64,000 nucleotides of DNA from Salvator merianae. Lineage: Eukaryota; Chordata; Lepidosauria; Squamata; Teiidae. Made by a program: the position numbers and the translations under genes. Below, piece after piece: positions 39,100-50,189 of the stretch. Where the stretch lies: NCBI GenBank assembly GCA_003586115.2, contig QVOM02000112.1, forward strand, positions 107,100,701 to 107,164,700. The letters are read 5' to 3'. Positions within the stretch are counted from its first letter, which is position 1; every line of letters starts with the position of its first letter. The notes below the pieces were generated by a model that saw only the letters and a program-made list of their open reading frames with translations, had not been told where the DNA came from and did no database searches.

Positions 39100-39100
39100 A
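39061..39100. repeat. (GATA)n microsatellite
   Basis: About ten uninterrupted AGAT units, placed exactly at the tail of the LINE fragment. It probably grew from the LINE tail. Confidence 0.97.
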
Positions 39101-39662
39101 AATTTGGGGCTACAATTGTTACACATGGTAATGTATTTCAGAGGAGGAGTTGAGCAAGATTTACAGAAAATTATTCAAGTGTTCTAGTTATTTGTGTTAA
39201 TTTTTAATCAATATTTTTAAATGAAGTTTATGTTTCCCTGTGCCCTTTTTTTGGTAAGCTACCTTGCATGCCATTTTTTGTCAGATATGCAAGGGTACAA
39301 ATTTAATAAATAAGAACAGAGTGAGAAGTGATTGGGAAGGAAATAAGAAGGGTGGGAGATCCTACACTGGCTTTTCACTCAGGATTTAGTATTTCAGTGG
39401 CTTTTTGCAGAGATCAAAGGCATTCTGTAGAAAACATTTTAAGATCCCCCTCTTCAAATTTCTGATGTTTTAAAAATTGTTTGAGGAGGAGTAGATGGTT
39501 GAAGTCATGTCATTGCATACTTAGGAGGTGATAGGAGACTCCCATCTCTTTTGAAGTAATCATTGCTGCCATGAAAACAGTGCTTTGATCTTCTTTGGGT
39601 CCTGAAAGCCCGAATGTGGCTGGAATGTCTTTAAAGAGGAGCAGGAATGAGAAAATCATCCT

Positions 39663-40050
39663 TAAGAACATAAGAATATAAGAGGAGCTCTGCTGGATCA
39701 GGCCATGGCCAATCTAGTCCAGCATCCTGTCTGAAACAATGGCCCACCAATGGCTTCTGGGCTTTCTCAAGCAGAAGATGAGGGCAAGACCTTCACCTGC
39801 TCTCAACTCCCTGTAAATGGCCTTTAGAGACATCCTGCCTGTCTCTTCACCCTGGATGTAGTAGCTAAGTATCCATTCTGGTAACCATTGATACACCTGA
39901 TCTCCATGAATCTGTCCAATCCGTTCTTAAAGCTATCTAGGCTGACTGCTGTCACCACCTCTTCCAGTAGTAAATTCCATAGATGGATGACTCTCTGGGT
40001 AAAAAAAATCTTCTCCTTCTTGGTCCTAACTCTCCTCCCCATCAGCTTTG
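39663..40050 (-). mobile_element. CR1 LINE 3' end (antisense)
   Basis: The minus strand encodes GRRVRTKKEKIFFTQRV and then IHLWNLLLEEVVTAVSLDSF. The CR1 3' UTR and terminal CTTATATTCTTATG follow. Confidence 0.9.
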
Positions 40051-40469
40051 CTTAAGTGGGCAAATTTCAGTCAAACTGCCGAACGGAGGACAGTTTGTTT
40101 AGACCTGTGTTCTTCTGTGGAGTGATTATAAGATCTGAAGCCCAAAGGGGTCTCCTGAAGGACTGTTTAGAGCTTAGATAATCTTATTGTCCATAGCTGA
40201 CAAATGTGTATGTGTGTTTGTGTGCATTTCCTTGGATTTAATGGAGTTTTGAATTAACAAGTAAAGGGTCCCCTCATATTATTTGTTAAATCAATTATTC
40301 ACCATAGCTATTGGCAAGGTTGCTTTAGAGCTGAGCTTCTTAAATTATCTTCTGGAGAACTGTGTCCTGTGGACAGCTTGAAGAAGTCTTTGGGGTGGGG
40401 TGTGTGCTGTTTTTGCAATAGGATCATACCCAAGCATAATTCATTTTAATACTAACATACAAAATATTC

Positions 40470-40862
40470 AGTGTGGGCCTCAAACATCTGAAGAAGTGTC
40501 TCCTCCTATTCAGACATGCCCACTATCTGAGATCATCAAGAAAATCCTTTCTGGCTGTACCATTCCTTGAAAAGTGTCAGGGGATGATTGCTAGGAGCAA
40601 GGCTTTCTCAGTAGAGGCCCCCCTTCTATGGAACGACTTCCCAGGGCAGATTCACCAGGCATCCTCTTCTGACATCTTTGGGCACCTGGTGAAATTACAT
40701 TTCCTCACACAGAGATTTGGGGATTAGATAATTTCTCATTGGTTGGCTCATTTTTCTCTTTTTTATGGTCACCTAGTATTTTGATATGTTTTGCTATTGT
40801 ATTGTTTTGTTTTGGACAGTACTGTAGAGATCCCATAATAAAATAAAAATAAATAAAATTAG
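40470..40862 (+). mobile_element. L2-clade LINE C-terminus and tail
   Basis: The frame encodes AFSVEAPLLWNDFPGQI preceded by HYLRSSRKSFLAVPFLE, the end of an L2-type reverse transcriptase. A 3' UTR and AATAAAATAAAAATAAATAA tail follow. Confidence 0.85.
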
Positions 40863-41740
40863 AAGATGTTGTTTGTAAGATACTGAAATGGGGTTAGGCT
40901 GAGCACAAGCTGATACAACAGTGCATTTAAGAAAGGGTTAGGGTGAGAGCATTGAAGCAGGCCACATGCTCATGCTTCTCAGTCTACACTATTCCCACTG
41001 ATTCCAAAAGTGAAAAGAAACTACTGGCCTCTGTATGCAAGGCCAGTCCTGGGGACAAGCCAATGAAGCTACTGTCTCAGGAATCAAGGTTCAAGGGCAC
41101 CAAAACTGTCCCGGAGGTAGGGGAAAACTGGCATCAGTTAGGAGGCTGGTGATAGGAAGTAGAAAATAGAGAGAAGAAAGTACTGCAATGAATATTAGGC
41201 TGCCACAGAGCATTCACCGTGGCATCTATATAGGGGAACCAAATAAGAAGTTGGTTTGGACTGCCTGGATCCCTAGAGCTGACAATGCCTACATGAGCTG
41301 AGCAGGTACAGTTGTAGCTGCAATGCTGGTATAAGGGGATGGAGTGATGGAACCACTAAGAGAGCAAGTACCTTATAGGGAGGAGGGCTTCTAGCCTGTG
41401 TTAGCTATTTATGTCTTTCTCTCAGTAAGACTCCACTTTCTTCATCACTGTTGGATTGGCTTATCCATGAGCTCTGTTCTTGAGACACCTGGACAGTGGG
41501 ATTATGGGTTTTTTTTTAAAGGGACTGACAAAGCCAGAAAGTCACTTGGGCTCCATAAAAGCATCAACAGCCGATGAGGGAAGTTGCATTTTACTAACCA
41601 TGTTAAGAGCAAAAATATTCTGTAGGAAACAGTGTGGTACAAAGGGCAACTCTGCATGCTGATCTAAAAATGGCAATTGACACTATAAAAATGTAGCGTG
41701 TGAAGTCGATTAGAAACACATTTTTTAAATTAGATTTTTA

Positions 41741-42234
41741 TTAGAGATGTGCCAAACATAATTTCATTGAATACAAGCTGGGTCTATAGGTGCAGGACTG
41801 TTAGCTTCATTCACTAACCATCCCAACTGTGATCTGTTGCCCTCGTTTACTCATATGTAGATCCTCAAAGTAGGGAATCTTCCTGCTTTCTGCTGTCTTC
41901 ATCATCACCATGATAGGATCCTTCCTGGGTGGTCCTGCAGCATGCAACGACGTACATGCATATGATGTGAGCACATATACGCAAACATTCATCGAGGTTC
42001 TGTGTGCATGCGCAATGACATCACACACATGCATGCTGTTGCGCAATGAGGGCCCACCCAGGAAGGGCCCTGTAATGGCGAAGATAACAGGACCAGAAAA
42101 AACTTTTCAGTTCTACTCGCATGTAAGCAAATGCAACTAATTCCAGAAACAACTGTTAGTGAATGAACCAAACAGTCCTGAGTCTCTAAACCCTGTTCAC
42201 ATTCATCAAACACACATTCAGCACATCCCTAATT
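41741..42234. mobile_element. Long palindromic MITE (494 bp)
   Basis: Outer ends TTAGAGATGTGC and GCACATCCCTAAT, then CAGGACTGTTAGCTTCATTC / GAATGAACCAAACAGTCCTG, then CCTTCCTGGGTGG / CCACCCAGGAAGG pair in inverted order. The CpG-containing centre (GCATGCGCAATGACATCA) is shared with neither arm of the other MITEs. It ends about 500 bp before MICU2 exon 2. Confidence 0.8.
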
Positions 42235-42731
42235 TCTGTGCTGTGAATTTCAGAAGATCTTGGGGGGCTTACAAAAATATAGATTATAAATTCTTTTCAG
42301 GAACAACTAAAAAACCATTCCTTATTCTTCCATGTGATTAATATTTTTAGCAAGTTTAGGTACCATAGTTTTTAAATACTTAAGAAATACTTGCTCCAGA
42401 CATTGTCAGTTAGAGACTTTGGGACATACTGCATAACAGATGTAATGGCAGAGCCTTGGTCTTTAAATACTAAATATAATAAATGGAGATTATAATATGT
42501 TTATAGCTGCTGCCATCCTTTATAATAGCACTTAGGGTTTGGGGGTGTAAGTGCATGCATATGTATCTGTCTGTCTTGAATGTTGGGGGGCTGAGAGAAA
42601 GACCGTCTCACGTACTGTTTTCAAATGTACCATTAGTTTTGAAAATTGTTTGCCTGTGCAACTGGAGAAATATTAGTTCTGCTAAGAGTGACTAATAAGT
42701 GGAGTGAATGCTCTTCCTTTGTCTCTTCTAG

Positions 42732-42879
42732 AAGGAGGACAATATGGATGAAGAGATGGCAGAAAAGCTCTCCATTCGAAAAAAACGTTTTATGCAGTTT
42801 GCTTCCTTGGAATATGAAGGAGAATATTACATGACACCAAGGGATTTCCTCTTTTCAGTGATGTTTGACAAACCAGGAC
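42732..42879 (+). CDS. MICU2: MICU2 exon 2 (internal coding exon)
   Basis: MICU2 is an EF-hand protein of the mitochondrial intermembrane space. It pairs with MICU1 and gates calcium entry through the MCU uniporter. This 148-nt exon follows a pyrimidine-rich tract ending in CTAG and is followed by the donor GTGAGT. It is open in frame from its first base (49 codons plus one base). The key block is SIRKKRFMQFASLEYEGEYY followed by MTPRDFLFSVMFDKPG, which as I recall is almost identical to mammalian MICU2 and clearly different from MICU1 and MICU3 at this place. The first 13 residues (KEDNMDEEMAEKL) are acidic and do not resemble the mammalian linker, as expected for a fast-evolving segment after the targeting peptide. 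An open frame runs past the donor to 42980, but homology stops at the splice site. Exon 1 is not in the window. The exon number follows human gene order from memory. Confidence 0.95.
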
Positions 42880-43389
42880 GTGAGTGCTTCTTTTACTATA
42901 AGTTTACATTTCTGCTTTTGATTGATTATTGGGGGAGGGGGATTGATATAGCCAAAATACATATATTCCATTTTAGTTGAAGAAATGTGAAGTCTTAACA
43001 TTATTTGTGCATTAATTTAAAATGAGAACTTGAAGTTATCCTAAGTAGATGAAGTCACACAGACATACATTATAAAATAAATTTTATTTTCACAACCACT
43101 GGTATTTTTCAGTCGTTTGGTCTTTAAATTAGACAAATGTGTGTATCAGTGGAATCTCTAGGGAAGGCCTGTCACTTATTCCAATCTGCTGCACCAGCAA
43201 ACAGAATTAGGGTTGTCTGTCACACAACCTGCTGATCTGGTGGTGCTGTCACTGAATACCAGACTGGAACAGAAATAAGACATCAGTCATTCACAGACTG
43301 ATCATGATCAGAGAGCTGATCTGATGTGCAATTTCTGGGATTTGAGCAGATGAACTGAACAGCTCAGGGCTTTGCCCCCCTGCATTCTT

Positions 43390-44455
43390 GATCAAGCACC
43401 AGACCAAATTAGGGGTTATAGGCTGCTGTTCTGTAGCCTTCCTGTCCAAGCTATCTACGATTGCCTTGGACATACTGTTGAATGGTCTCCCACAGCAGCA
43501 GTGTTTGAGGGCTTAATTCTGTATACTGAGATGCCTCTAGTGCACTAGCCTCATTATAGCCTCCATAACAACTGTGGAGTTGTATCAGAACATCACAGAC
43601 TCCATGCATCCTTCAGGATGTACCCTACATCTCATCTTTGTCATGGAGTGGATTAGTGGAGATCAAGTAGAGAGTTGTCACCAGCCTGCTCTCATGAAGG
43701 GATCACTCTCTGCTGAGGTTTGTACCTTCTGTTAATGACGGGCATCCATTGCACTGGTCTGTTCTTGATGATACGTGGAATGTGACATCTTCCAGAAAGG
43801 CACTAGGCTTGCTCGGAATCGTGAGATATAAAGATCTGTCAATCAGTTACTTCTGAGTGCCCTTTGCAATCCTACAGAGCTCCATAGAGCACCTTGGCTT
43901 TCAAAGGAGCTGGGTTTACTGAAGCATGAAGGCCAATGGTTAGGCTCAGATGGCATCTATCCTGATGTGGATTCAGGTAAATAATGAAGAGATTATTATG
44001 CCTGTCATGTGGCAGTGACAGCACCATGGCATCCTCTAGTGGCCACTTAGAGAGAGTTTCCAAGTAGGGATTGGATTACTTTGCCAAATAAAAATAGTTT
44101 TGCAAGTTCTACACTGTATGCCAGTTTGCTTCCTCCTGTACACAGATAAGATTGGGAGGAAAGATTGCTGACAGAACTACTGCCTTTTGTAGTCAAAGAA
44201 GTGTCAGCACATAAGAATTCCTTCTCAATGGTTGCTCTCCAACTGTGGAACAGTTTCCCCTCTGAGGTGTAGCCAATATCATTGTTGTACATCTTCCAAC
44301 CCCTAGATGTTGTGCAAGAAGGTTGATTTACTGCTTATGATTGATACTGCTTTTGATTTTTTACTCATCCAGTCTGAGCTGAGATTGAACTCAGAGGTAT
44401 GCAATACCTGATGCTTTCCCCCAACATCTGCTAGACAAATGAGATGGAAAATAAA
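43390..44455 (+). mobile_element. L2-clade LINE with internal deletion
   Basis: The sense strand holds an endonuclease-side segment (a THxxGHTLDLIF-like stretch near 43610), then LHRAPWLSKELGLLKHEG near 43880. After a jump comes the C-terminus NSFSMVALQLWNSFPSEV near 44220 and a short tail at 44450. The reverse transcriptase core is missing. Confidence 0.75.
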
Positions 44456-44463
44456 TGTATTTG

Positions 44464-44695
44464 GATCTGATTTCAAAAGGCAGGGTCGGACCTATTTAGC
44501 ACTTGAATGTGAGACCACCAGGAAATGCTGGTGTACACTAGACTGGGAAGCTGAAAAAAAGCAATCCAGAAGAAGGCAGTGGTAAACCACTTCCATGTTT
44601 TTGCTGAGAAAACTTCAGCACAAATTCCATTGTAAATCTGAGACTGCTAGGTATTGAGCAGTATACAAATGTAAATAATAATAAAATAATAATTT
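44464..44695 (+). mobile_element. 5S-rRNA-derived SINE
   Basis: ATCTGATTTCAAAAGGCAGG then GTCGGACCTATTTAGCACTT and GAGACCACCAGGAAATGCTG follow 5S rRNA step by step. The body has GAAGGCAGTGGTAAACCACT, and the end runs CAGTATACAAATGTAAATAA. It retains more of the 5S head than the copy at 11808. Confidence 0.85.
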
Positions 44696-44699
44696 TAAG

Positions 44700-46630
44700 G
44701 GCATCTTTACCTTTTTTGCCTAGCTAATTCTAGTTTGTCTGGTATTTCCCTTCCTTAATAATAACCAGGGATAACATCCACATATGTAAATCTTTATCAG
44801 GAAAAGAACTAATGTCATCTCTGTTTTTCTTAAGCATTACACTGTGATTTTATCAGTATTCATTGATTATTATGATTTTGTTGCTTGCTGAGAAAGTTTT
44901 TTTTTCCTTCCAAAGATCTTTTGGCACTTTTAAAACCATTCTAGACACATGGAAAATGTGTGTGACCTGAGTGCAAGAGTGTACTGGTTTAATTCCATTA
45001 GCTTTGTAATTCTAATAATTCAATGCAGATGCCAAGGTAATTTGGAACATTAGTGTAGAGAGATGATAGATGGCAGAAATGCCTATTGTTAGGCCCTTCA
45101 CAGCAAAGGACCACACCTGCCTGTGGCAAAATAAAACTTAAATAGCTGCTCTTGTATGTACGTAATTGTCAACCAACACTAATTCTCTTGGCCAGTGGAA
45201 AATAATTTTTAAATGTATCAGTACCTTTTCTTGCAAGATTAAAATGGCCTGTTGCCTGTAACAAGATGTGCCTGTACCTGGTTGGTGCTTTATAGTTTCA
45301 CTGAATATTGTTTAGACGCCACATAATGGAATCTCCGAGAAAGGTGTGGACATTTTGAAAAGCATTCAGTTTATTTCCTGAGCCAAAGTTCCATTGCAAG
45401 CTTGGAAGTTCTGAGCCTTGAAGTAGTTTCCATTCTTTCATGCTCATAACAATAAAACTTCAAAATTGCATTTTAAAGCATGAAGGATTACATTTTATTG
45501 CACTAAATAAAGTGATGAAACTCTGCCTTCACTTCATTTTAGTTAAAGTACACAGAGTAAAAATGATAAAAACTTCTGAAGTTTTCACAGAATGTATTTG
45601 GTGTTTATCCCCAGAAACATTCCAAGATTGTAAGTTGATTCCCAGTATGAGGGTGATAGAATTCCATAATAAAGTCGCAAGCCGTTTGTATTTAAGAGCT
45701 GCAAATTAAATATATCATCCAGTATAAGAGACATAGTACAAGAAAATTTTCTTACACTAAAAATATTTTATTTAACAGACTGAAAACTTTAAATTTATTA
45801 CTGCTTACTGATCACTCTTGCTTTAAGACTTTTTCTCCTCTATAAGTTCATAAATCCTACTAGACTGTTACAGCAAGCAATTTTATAGGGTTCTTCTAGG
45901 ACCCATGGTCTTTTACATAATGGATTCTGTCTTTTTTCCTACAAATTACACTGATTTTCACAGACTGCTCGCCTCGTATATGTTTGTGTTCAGAGAACCC
46001 TGTAAACAATTAAGTTGTCTGAAATATTAATGCTTCACTGAATTTTATGAAGATCTTGAAATGGTTTACATCTCTAAGAACTGATGCCCGACTAACTTGT
46101 AAATTTGTTAATGAGGATTCTGATTTTAGAAGGCATATTGAATTGGACCAACTTGCTACATTACCCTGTAGAACTTCATAAATACTACTGGAAAACCTGT
46201 ACCTCAACATACTATCCATTCCTCCCAATCTTCATTACACATTATTAAAATGTCTAAAACAATCTTCAACAGCCTAGTATTTCCAGCCACTTTTGGACTT
46301 GGGTAAGCCTCATGGGAATGTGTTCTGAAGCTGTTCTACCTTTTGGAATCTAATGTGGTCAAGAAACAGAATACAGGTGGAAGCCAGGGAAAGAGGAGTA
46401 AGCTTGCTTCTTAATGGCTGGAGTCACCATGAGCAGAGAGATGGCTTTACTTCCCCCACTTCTGCCATTTGTCCACAGACAGAGGTGCTTCCAGGGCACA
46501 TCCTTTTTCTGCTCTAATGTGGATTGCTACCATTTGTTGGAGGGGCAATTGTAATGTTGCCCACATGCTAGTGCAGACTATGGCAGGTTTTGCCCCCCAA
46601 TCACACTTTATCCACATTGGATGAAGCATG
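44700..46630. other. Unassigned AT-rich intronic sequence
   Basis: No repeat or exon is recognised in this part of intron 2. Confidence 0.4.
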
Positions 46631-46774
46631 GACCAGACTAGGGTGCCAAAAGTGGTGCCTTAGCCCAGTGTAGCTGTAAACCTTGACATGCGAGTCTAAA
46701 CCTGGCCCAGCACCAGTACAGCAGACCACAAAGACATGCACTCAGCATACCCCTGAGGTCCAGTATACCATGGG

Positions 46775-46960
46775 GGACCCTTTTCAGCAGTGCTCCAGAA
46801 AGCACTGCTGGAAATGGGTTGCTCAAAAACAGGACAGCCAGAAACTCTGAAGGTGGGAAACAAAGGTTCCTGGCCTTCAGGGCCTCACCGCTGCCTCCAA
46901 GAGTTCTTTGGAGGCAACGTCTGGGGCTGGAGTAGTATGGGCTTCCAAACATGGATGACC
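46775..46960 (-). repeat. Unclassified dispersed repeat, copy B
   Basis: The reverse complement (GGAACCTTTGTTTCCCACCT ... TTTCTGGAGCACTGCTGAAA) parallels 10600-10775. The pairing supports a real interspersed family. Confidence 0.55.
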
Positions 46961-47404
46961 CTGTCCTTTCCAACAGCAACCTATCCCAGCGTTGTGCAAG
47001 TTGCTTGCCCCTGTCCTAGCATTCGGGAAGAGGAGAGTGCAGAAATGACCTAAATCACAAGGGCCTCAGTTATTAGGAATTGAATTGATACTGAGGCCCA
47101 GAAGCTTGAGATCCAAGGCTTTTAACCACTGAGAGGTAGCTGACTGCAGTTGTGGCCTTCATGGTAGATAGCAACAGATCATATATATATCTGACAACCT
47201 GCCTCAGACATTCACAGCCACCAAATGTAGCTGCAGCCACTTGCCAACCAACAGCTTCAATGCAAGGTACCAGTACATAGGAGTTAGCACCAGATAGTTG
47301 AATCTGGTTACTAACTGTCTCAGATTCTCACAGACAGTGCCAGAACACACAGCCTACCAAAGTAAGCTATGATGCAAGTCAGAATTGCCAACAGTGTCAA
47401 AGCT

Positions 47405-47645
47405 CAGGGTGCATTTACATGTGTTTTTTCAAAAGCAGCTTAAAAGCATCTTGGAGGCAGTAGCATGTGGCACTAAGTTCTTATCTCCCATCCACCTCCA
47501 ATGCCCTTTCAGTGCATTTTCCAGCATTTAATGTGCATTAGAGAGGCATTAGCACACAGACATAGGACAGTACCACATCTGAACCTTCTCTGAGCCGCCT
47601 TCATGGTGCTTTTTATTTATTTTTTTACTACATGTAAATCCAATT
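47405..47645. mobile_element. Palindromic MITE
   Basis: GCATTTACATGTGTTTTTTC at the left pairs loosely with the reverse complement of TTTACTACATGTAAATCC at the right. Inner CCTCCAATGCCC and GCATTTAATGTGCATTAG words recall the 6391-6618 element. Confidence 0.45.
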
Positions 47646-48109
47646 CAGAATATAGGAACTCAGAAGTGCATGCACTCAAAAGTGTAAAAAGTGCCAGAAC
47701 TCTGAACTGTTTCATTTCCCTTTCTCCTGAAAAAAATGTGGGAAAGCCCCAGTTTCTGATGCCATCTCGTGAATGTGCACGTCATAAATACCAAAATCAT
47801 CATTCTGCAGCTGCAACCACACAGAACCGTATATTAAAACTGTACATAACAAAGAATGTCTGTAGTTCCAAACAGAAGCAGGCAAAGTCCTGCTAACTAA
47901 AAAAAAAGGCTGCAATAATGAGACTGGCCACAGGAGACACTCTTATACTGCCACTAAGCACTTCAATGATTCTGGACATATAGTGAAGATTGTTCTAGGC
48001 TTGTGGCACCTAAGGCATTGCTTCTGAAACCTCTGCACTAACTTGGCCCCTCAAGAATTATGTTTGGAAGTCTGCTCCCATGGAGGGGGTAAACTGACCC
48101 TCACTAATT

Positions 48110-48335
48110 ATATCACTAGTTATATAACCAGAATGATCCCTAGGAACCGCCTCCAAGTTGGAGAGACAGCCAAGATGCCTCTAAGGGCTGTTTGCAAGGA
48201 GTTGAAAGCAGGTGTAGGTTTTGCCTTTGTCTTCTGCTTGAGAATGCCCAGAAGCAATCGGTGGGCCACTGTGGGAGGCAGGATACTGGTCGGGATGCTC
48301 TGTGGCCTGATCCAGCAAGGCTCGTCTTATATCAA
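48110..48335 (+). mobile_element. CR1 3' UTR fragment
   Basis: CCTCCAAGTTGGAGAGACAG through TGAGAATGCCCAGAAGCAAT to CCTGATCCAGCAAGGCTCGT is the CR1 3' end in sense orientation. Confidence 0.85.
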
Positions 48336-48677
48336 ACCAGCTTCGGTTTGGAGACTCAGAGACAGGACCAAATTTTGATCCCTGGTTTGCTTAAAGAAAT
48401 GGATTTCATGTCTGCACCTTCCTCTAGAAAGAATACCAGATGCGTATGCGTACAGAATTAGTCTGGTGCCTGCACATATTTCTGGACTGTATTTCCCATC
48501 AGTACTCAATCAGCATGGATGACACAATGGAAACAAGAGCCAGAGGACAAGATTTTATAGAAGATTTCACGATGCACACATGCTTCCATGATTAAGAAGA
48601 TTTCCAGCCTACCACACAATCAAGTTCAAAATGCTATTAACTTTTTTAATTTAATGGATGTACGTTCTCATAGGGTT

Positions 48678-48800
48678 TGCTTATTTATTTATTTGCATTT
48701 ATCCTGCCCTATACCTGGGTTACAGCAATAAAAACAAAGTGTAAAATGAACACACTAAAAACAGTAACAGAGCCTGAAAGTGGAGACGGGAAGCTGTTTC
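48678..48800 (-). mobile_element. LINE 3' terminus (antisense)
   Basis: TTATTTATTTATTTGCATTT then ATCCTGCCCTATACCTGGGT parallels the 3' end at 19300-19440 of the L2 copy. Confidence 0.6.
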
Positions 48801-49341
48801 TTTAGTCCAAAGGTTTACTTTATTTGCACTCAGTACCTTGATATTCCAGAACAAGGTGGTCTGGAAAAGAGAGAGAAAAAGGTGCTGGCTATGTACATTG
48901 TGCATCCCTTAAATAAGGGTGGTATGAGAAGAAGAGATGAGCTCAACATCATTCTCATTGAGTTCTGATTCTTCTCTTCACCCCTAAGACAGTCTATTAT
49001 CTTATGATAGTCATTTTGATAAAATTCTGCCACCTGATGTCTTCTCATGATGTTGGTTCAAGGAGAAACAGGTAATGTTACATATGAAGAGTTATATTGA
49101 TAGAAGGTTAAGGGATCCCTAAGAGTTTTGTTCCTCCACAGGAATATTTGAGCAGACTGTTCCTATTAGTCTTGAACATTGTGCTTTCCTGAGCATTCTG
49201 GGAATTAGAATATTTTGAGACTTAAGTTTTTGTTCTGTTTCATATTACTTCCATTTACTCATCAAATGTTTGAAAAAATGCCACAGAATTTGATCAAAGT
49301 TTTGACTTGGAGATGATTGAGTGATTTTCTGTTTTTTACAG

Positions 49342-49373
49342 GTAGATCTTTAGCCAAGAAACTGACAAAAAAG
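49342..49373 (+). CDS. MICU2: MICU2 exon 3 (32-nt microexon)
   Basis: The exon lies between the acceptor TTTTTTACAG and the donor GTAAGC. The last base of exon 2 joins its first two bases to give an Arg codon, then RSLAKKLTKK follows. Mammalian MICU2 has a basic stretch ending in KKLTKK at the same place, so the assignment rests on position, phase and sequence together. The exon ends in phase 0. It is too short to appear in an ORF search. Its basic residues lie just before the first EF-hand region; a docking role is possible but is not shown here. Confidence 0.93.
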
Positions 49374-49484
49374 GTAAGCAAAGTCTCCCCGCTGTTTTCC
49401 AATACAACTCTTGTTCTTTCTGCTACTTGTTTTAATAGATTCCTCTTTCACGACTAACTTGGTATTTATTTTGTTTGTTCAAAG
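49374..49484 (+). other. MICU2: MICU2 intron 3 (111 bp)
   Basis: A very short GT-AG intron (GTAAGC to TTCAAAG). The sequence CGACTAACTT about 30 bases before the acceptor holds a CTAAC that could serve as branch point. It contains no repeat, so it may be close to its ancestral size. Confidence 0.93.
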
Positions 49485-49560
49485 GAGATAGATTCCGCAC
49501 TAGTGAATGTTGCAAAGGCTAAACCTGGGCCAACCTTTTTTAGAGACCTTGGAGACAAAG
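49485..49560 (+). CDS. MICU2: MICU2 exon 4
   Basis: This 76-nt exon starts after the acceptor TTGTTCAAAG and ends before GTAATG. It encodes EIDSALVNVAKAKPGPTFF then RDLGDK, ending in phase 1. TFFRDLGDKG is a strong MICU2 signature. The preceding AKAKPGP segment is where vertebrate MICU2 proteins vary most. Only 111 bp (intron 3) separate it from exon 3, so the pair forms a tight cluster between two introns of 6.5 and 7.9 kb. No internal stop or frameshift is present. Confidence 0.95.
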
Positions 49561-49839
49561 GTAATGCTATTCAAGCTTTTCATTTTTCAAGCCAAAGTTT
49601 CCTGGGAAGGGAAATTCTGGATTTTCAAGCTGCAAGGGACTGAATCTTTCCTTGGAATTGTCTAGCTCCTTAGGAAGGTAGGAATTCTCTAGGGGCGTTT
49701 TCACACTTTCTGCCTTAGAACAGGATAACTATTCTGTTCTAAGGTGGAATTGACTGTGCAGTGCAGTGAGGTCCTCAAACAGAACACCTGCGGGATATCA
49801 GCATTTGTGGTGCAAATGCTGGCATCCTGTTTCTTGCCA

Positions 49840-50040
49840 TGACAGCGGCCAGAAAGCAGCCGGCCGCTGCCATGGTAACTGGCAATGCCACAGATCGGGC
49901 AGGCACAGCCTGCCACGTAGCTGTGCATTCACACCCAGAAGCAGGTACAAATGCACTTTACCAGGAGCAGTCTAGCTGCTCCCGGTCAAGTTGTGGTGCA
50001 CTATTTAGCACTCCACAGCTAGGAGCAATCAGGAGCAGCT
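49840..50040. other. CpG-containing patch in intron 4
   Basis: GACAGCGGCCAGAAAGCAGC and nearby words give local CpG richness unlike the flanks. Words AGGAGCAG and GAGCAGCTAG recur in both orientations. It is probably a repeat remnant rather than a promoter. Confidence 0.35.
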
Positions 50041-50189
50041 AGAGACTGCTCCAAATCATGCAGGTCTCCGCAAAGTGCAGAGGTACTTGCCCAGTGAACA
50101 TCTGCACACTCACTAGCAAGCAAATGCAGAAAGGCCCTAGGTCCTTGTAATCAAGCTCTTTAGAAGTCCACTTTGTGAAGTTATCCGAG

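Larger units (their letters stand above)
1..42731 (+). other. MICU2: MICU2 intron 1 (partial, 3' part)
   Basis: No coding exon is recognisable before 42732, and no GC-rich, CpG-dense block like a housekeeping promoter or the Ala/Gly-rich MICU2 exon 1 is present. I infer that the whole stretch is intron 1. It ends with a pyrimidine tract and CTAG. The content is repeats of many families, listed separately, set in AT-rich unique sequence. A nested non-coding gene cannot be excluded from sequence alone. Confidence 0.75.
42880..49341 (+). other. MICU2: MICU2 intron 2
   Basis: A 6462-bp intron of GT-AG type (GTGAGT to TTTTTTACAG). It holds an L2 fragment, a 5S-derived SINE, a palindromic MITE, a CR1 3' end and an L2 3' end. 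The stretch 44.7-46.6 kb is AT-rich and shows no recognisable element. Confidence 0.9.

Noticed and set aside
42744..42980. 78-codon open frame taken as a stand-alone small gene
   Set aside because: Its first 45 residues belong to MICU2 exon 2. The rest is intron read-through after a clear donor at 42880.
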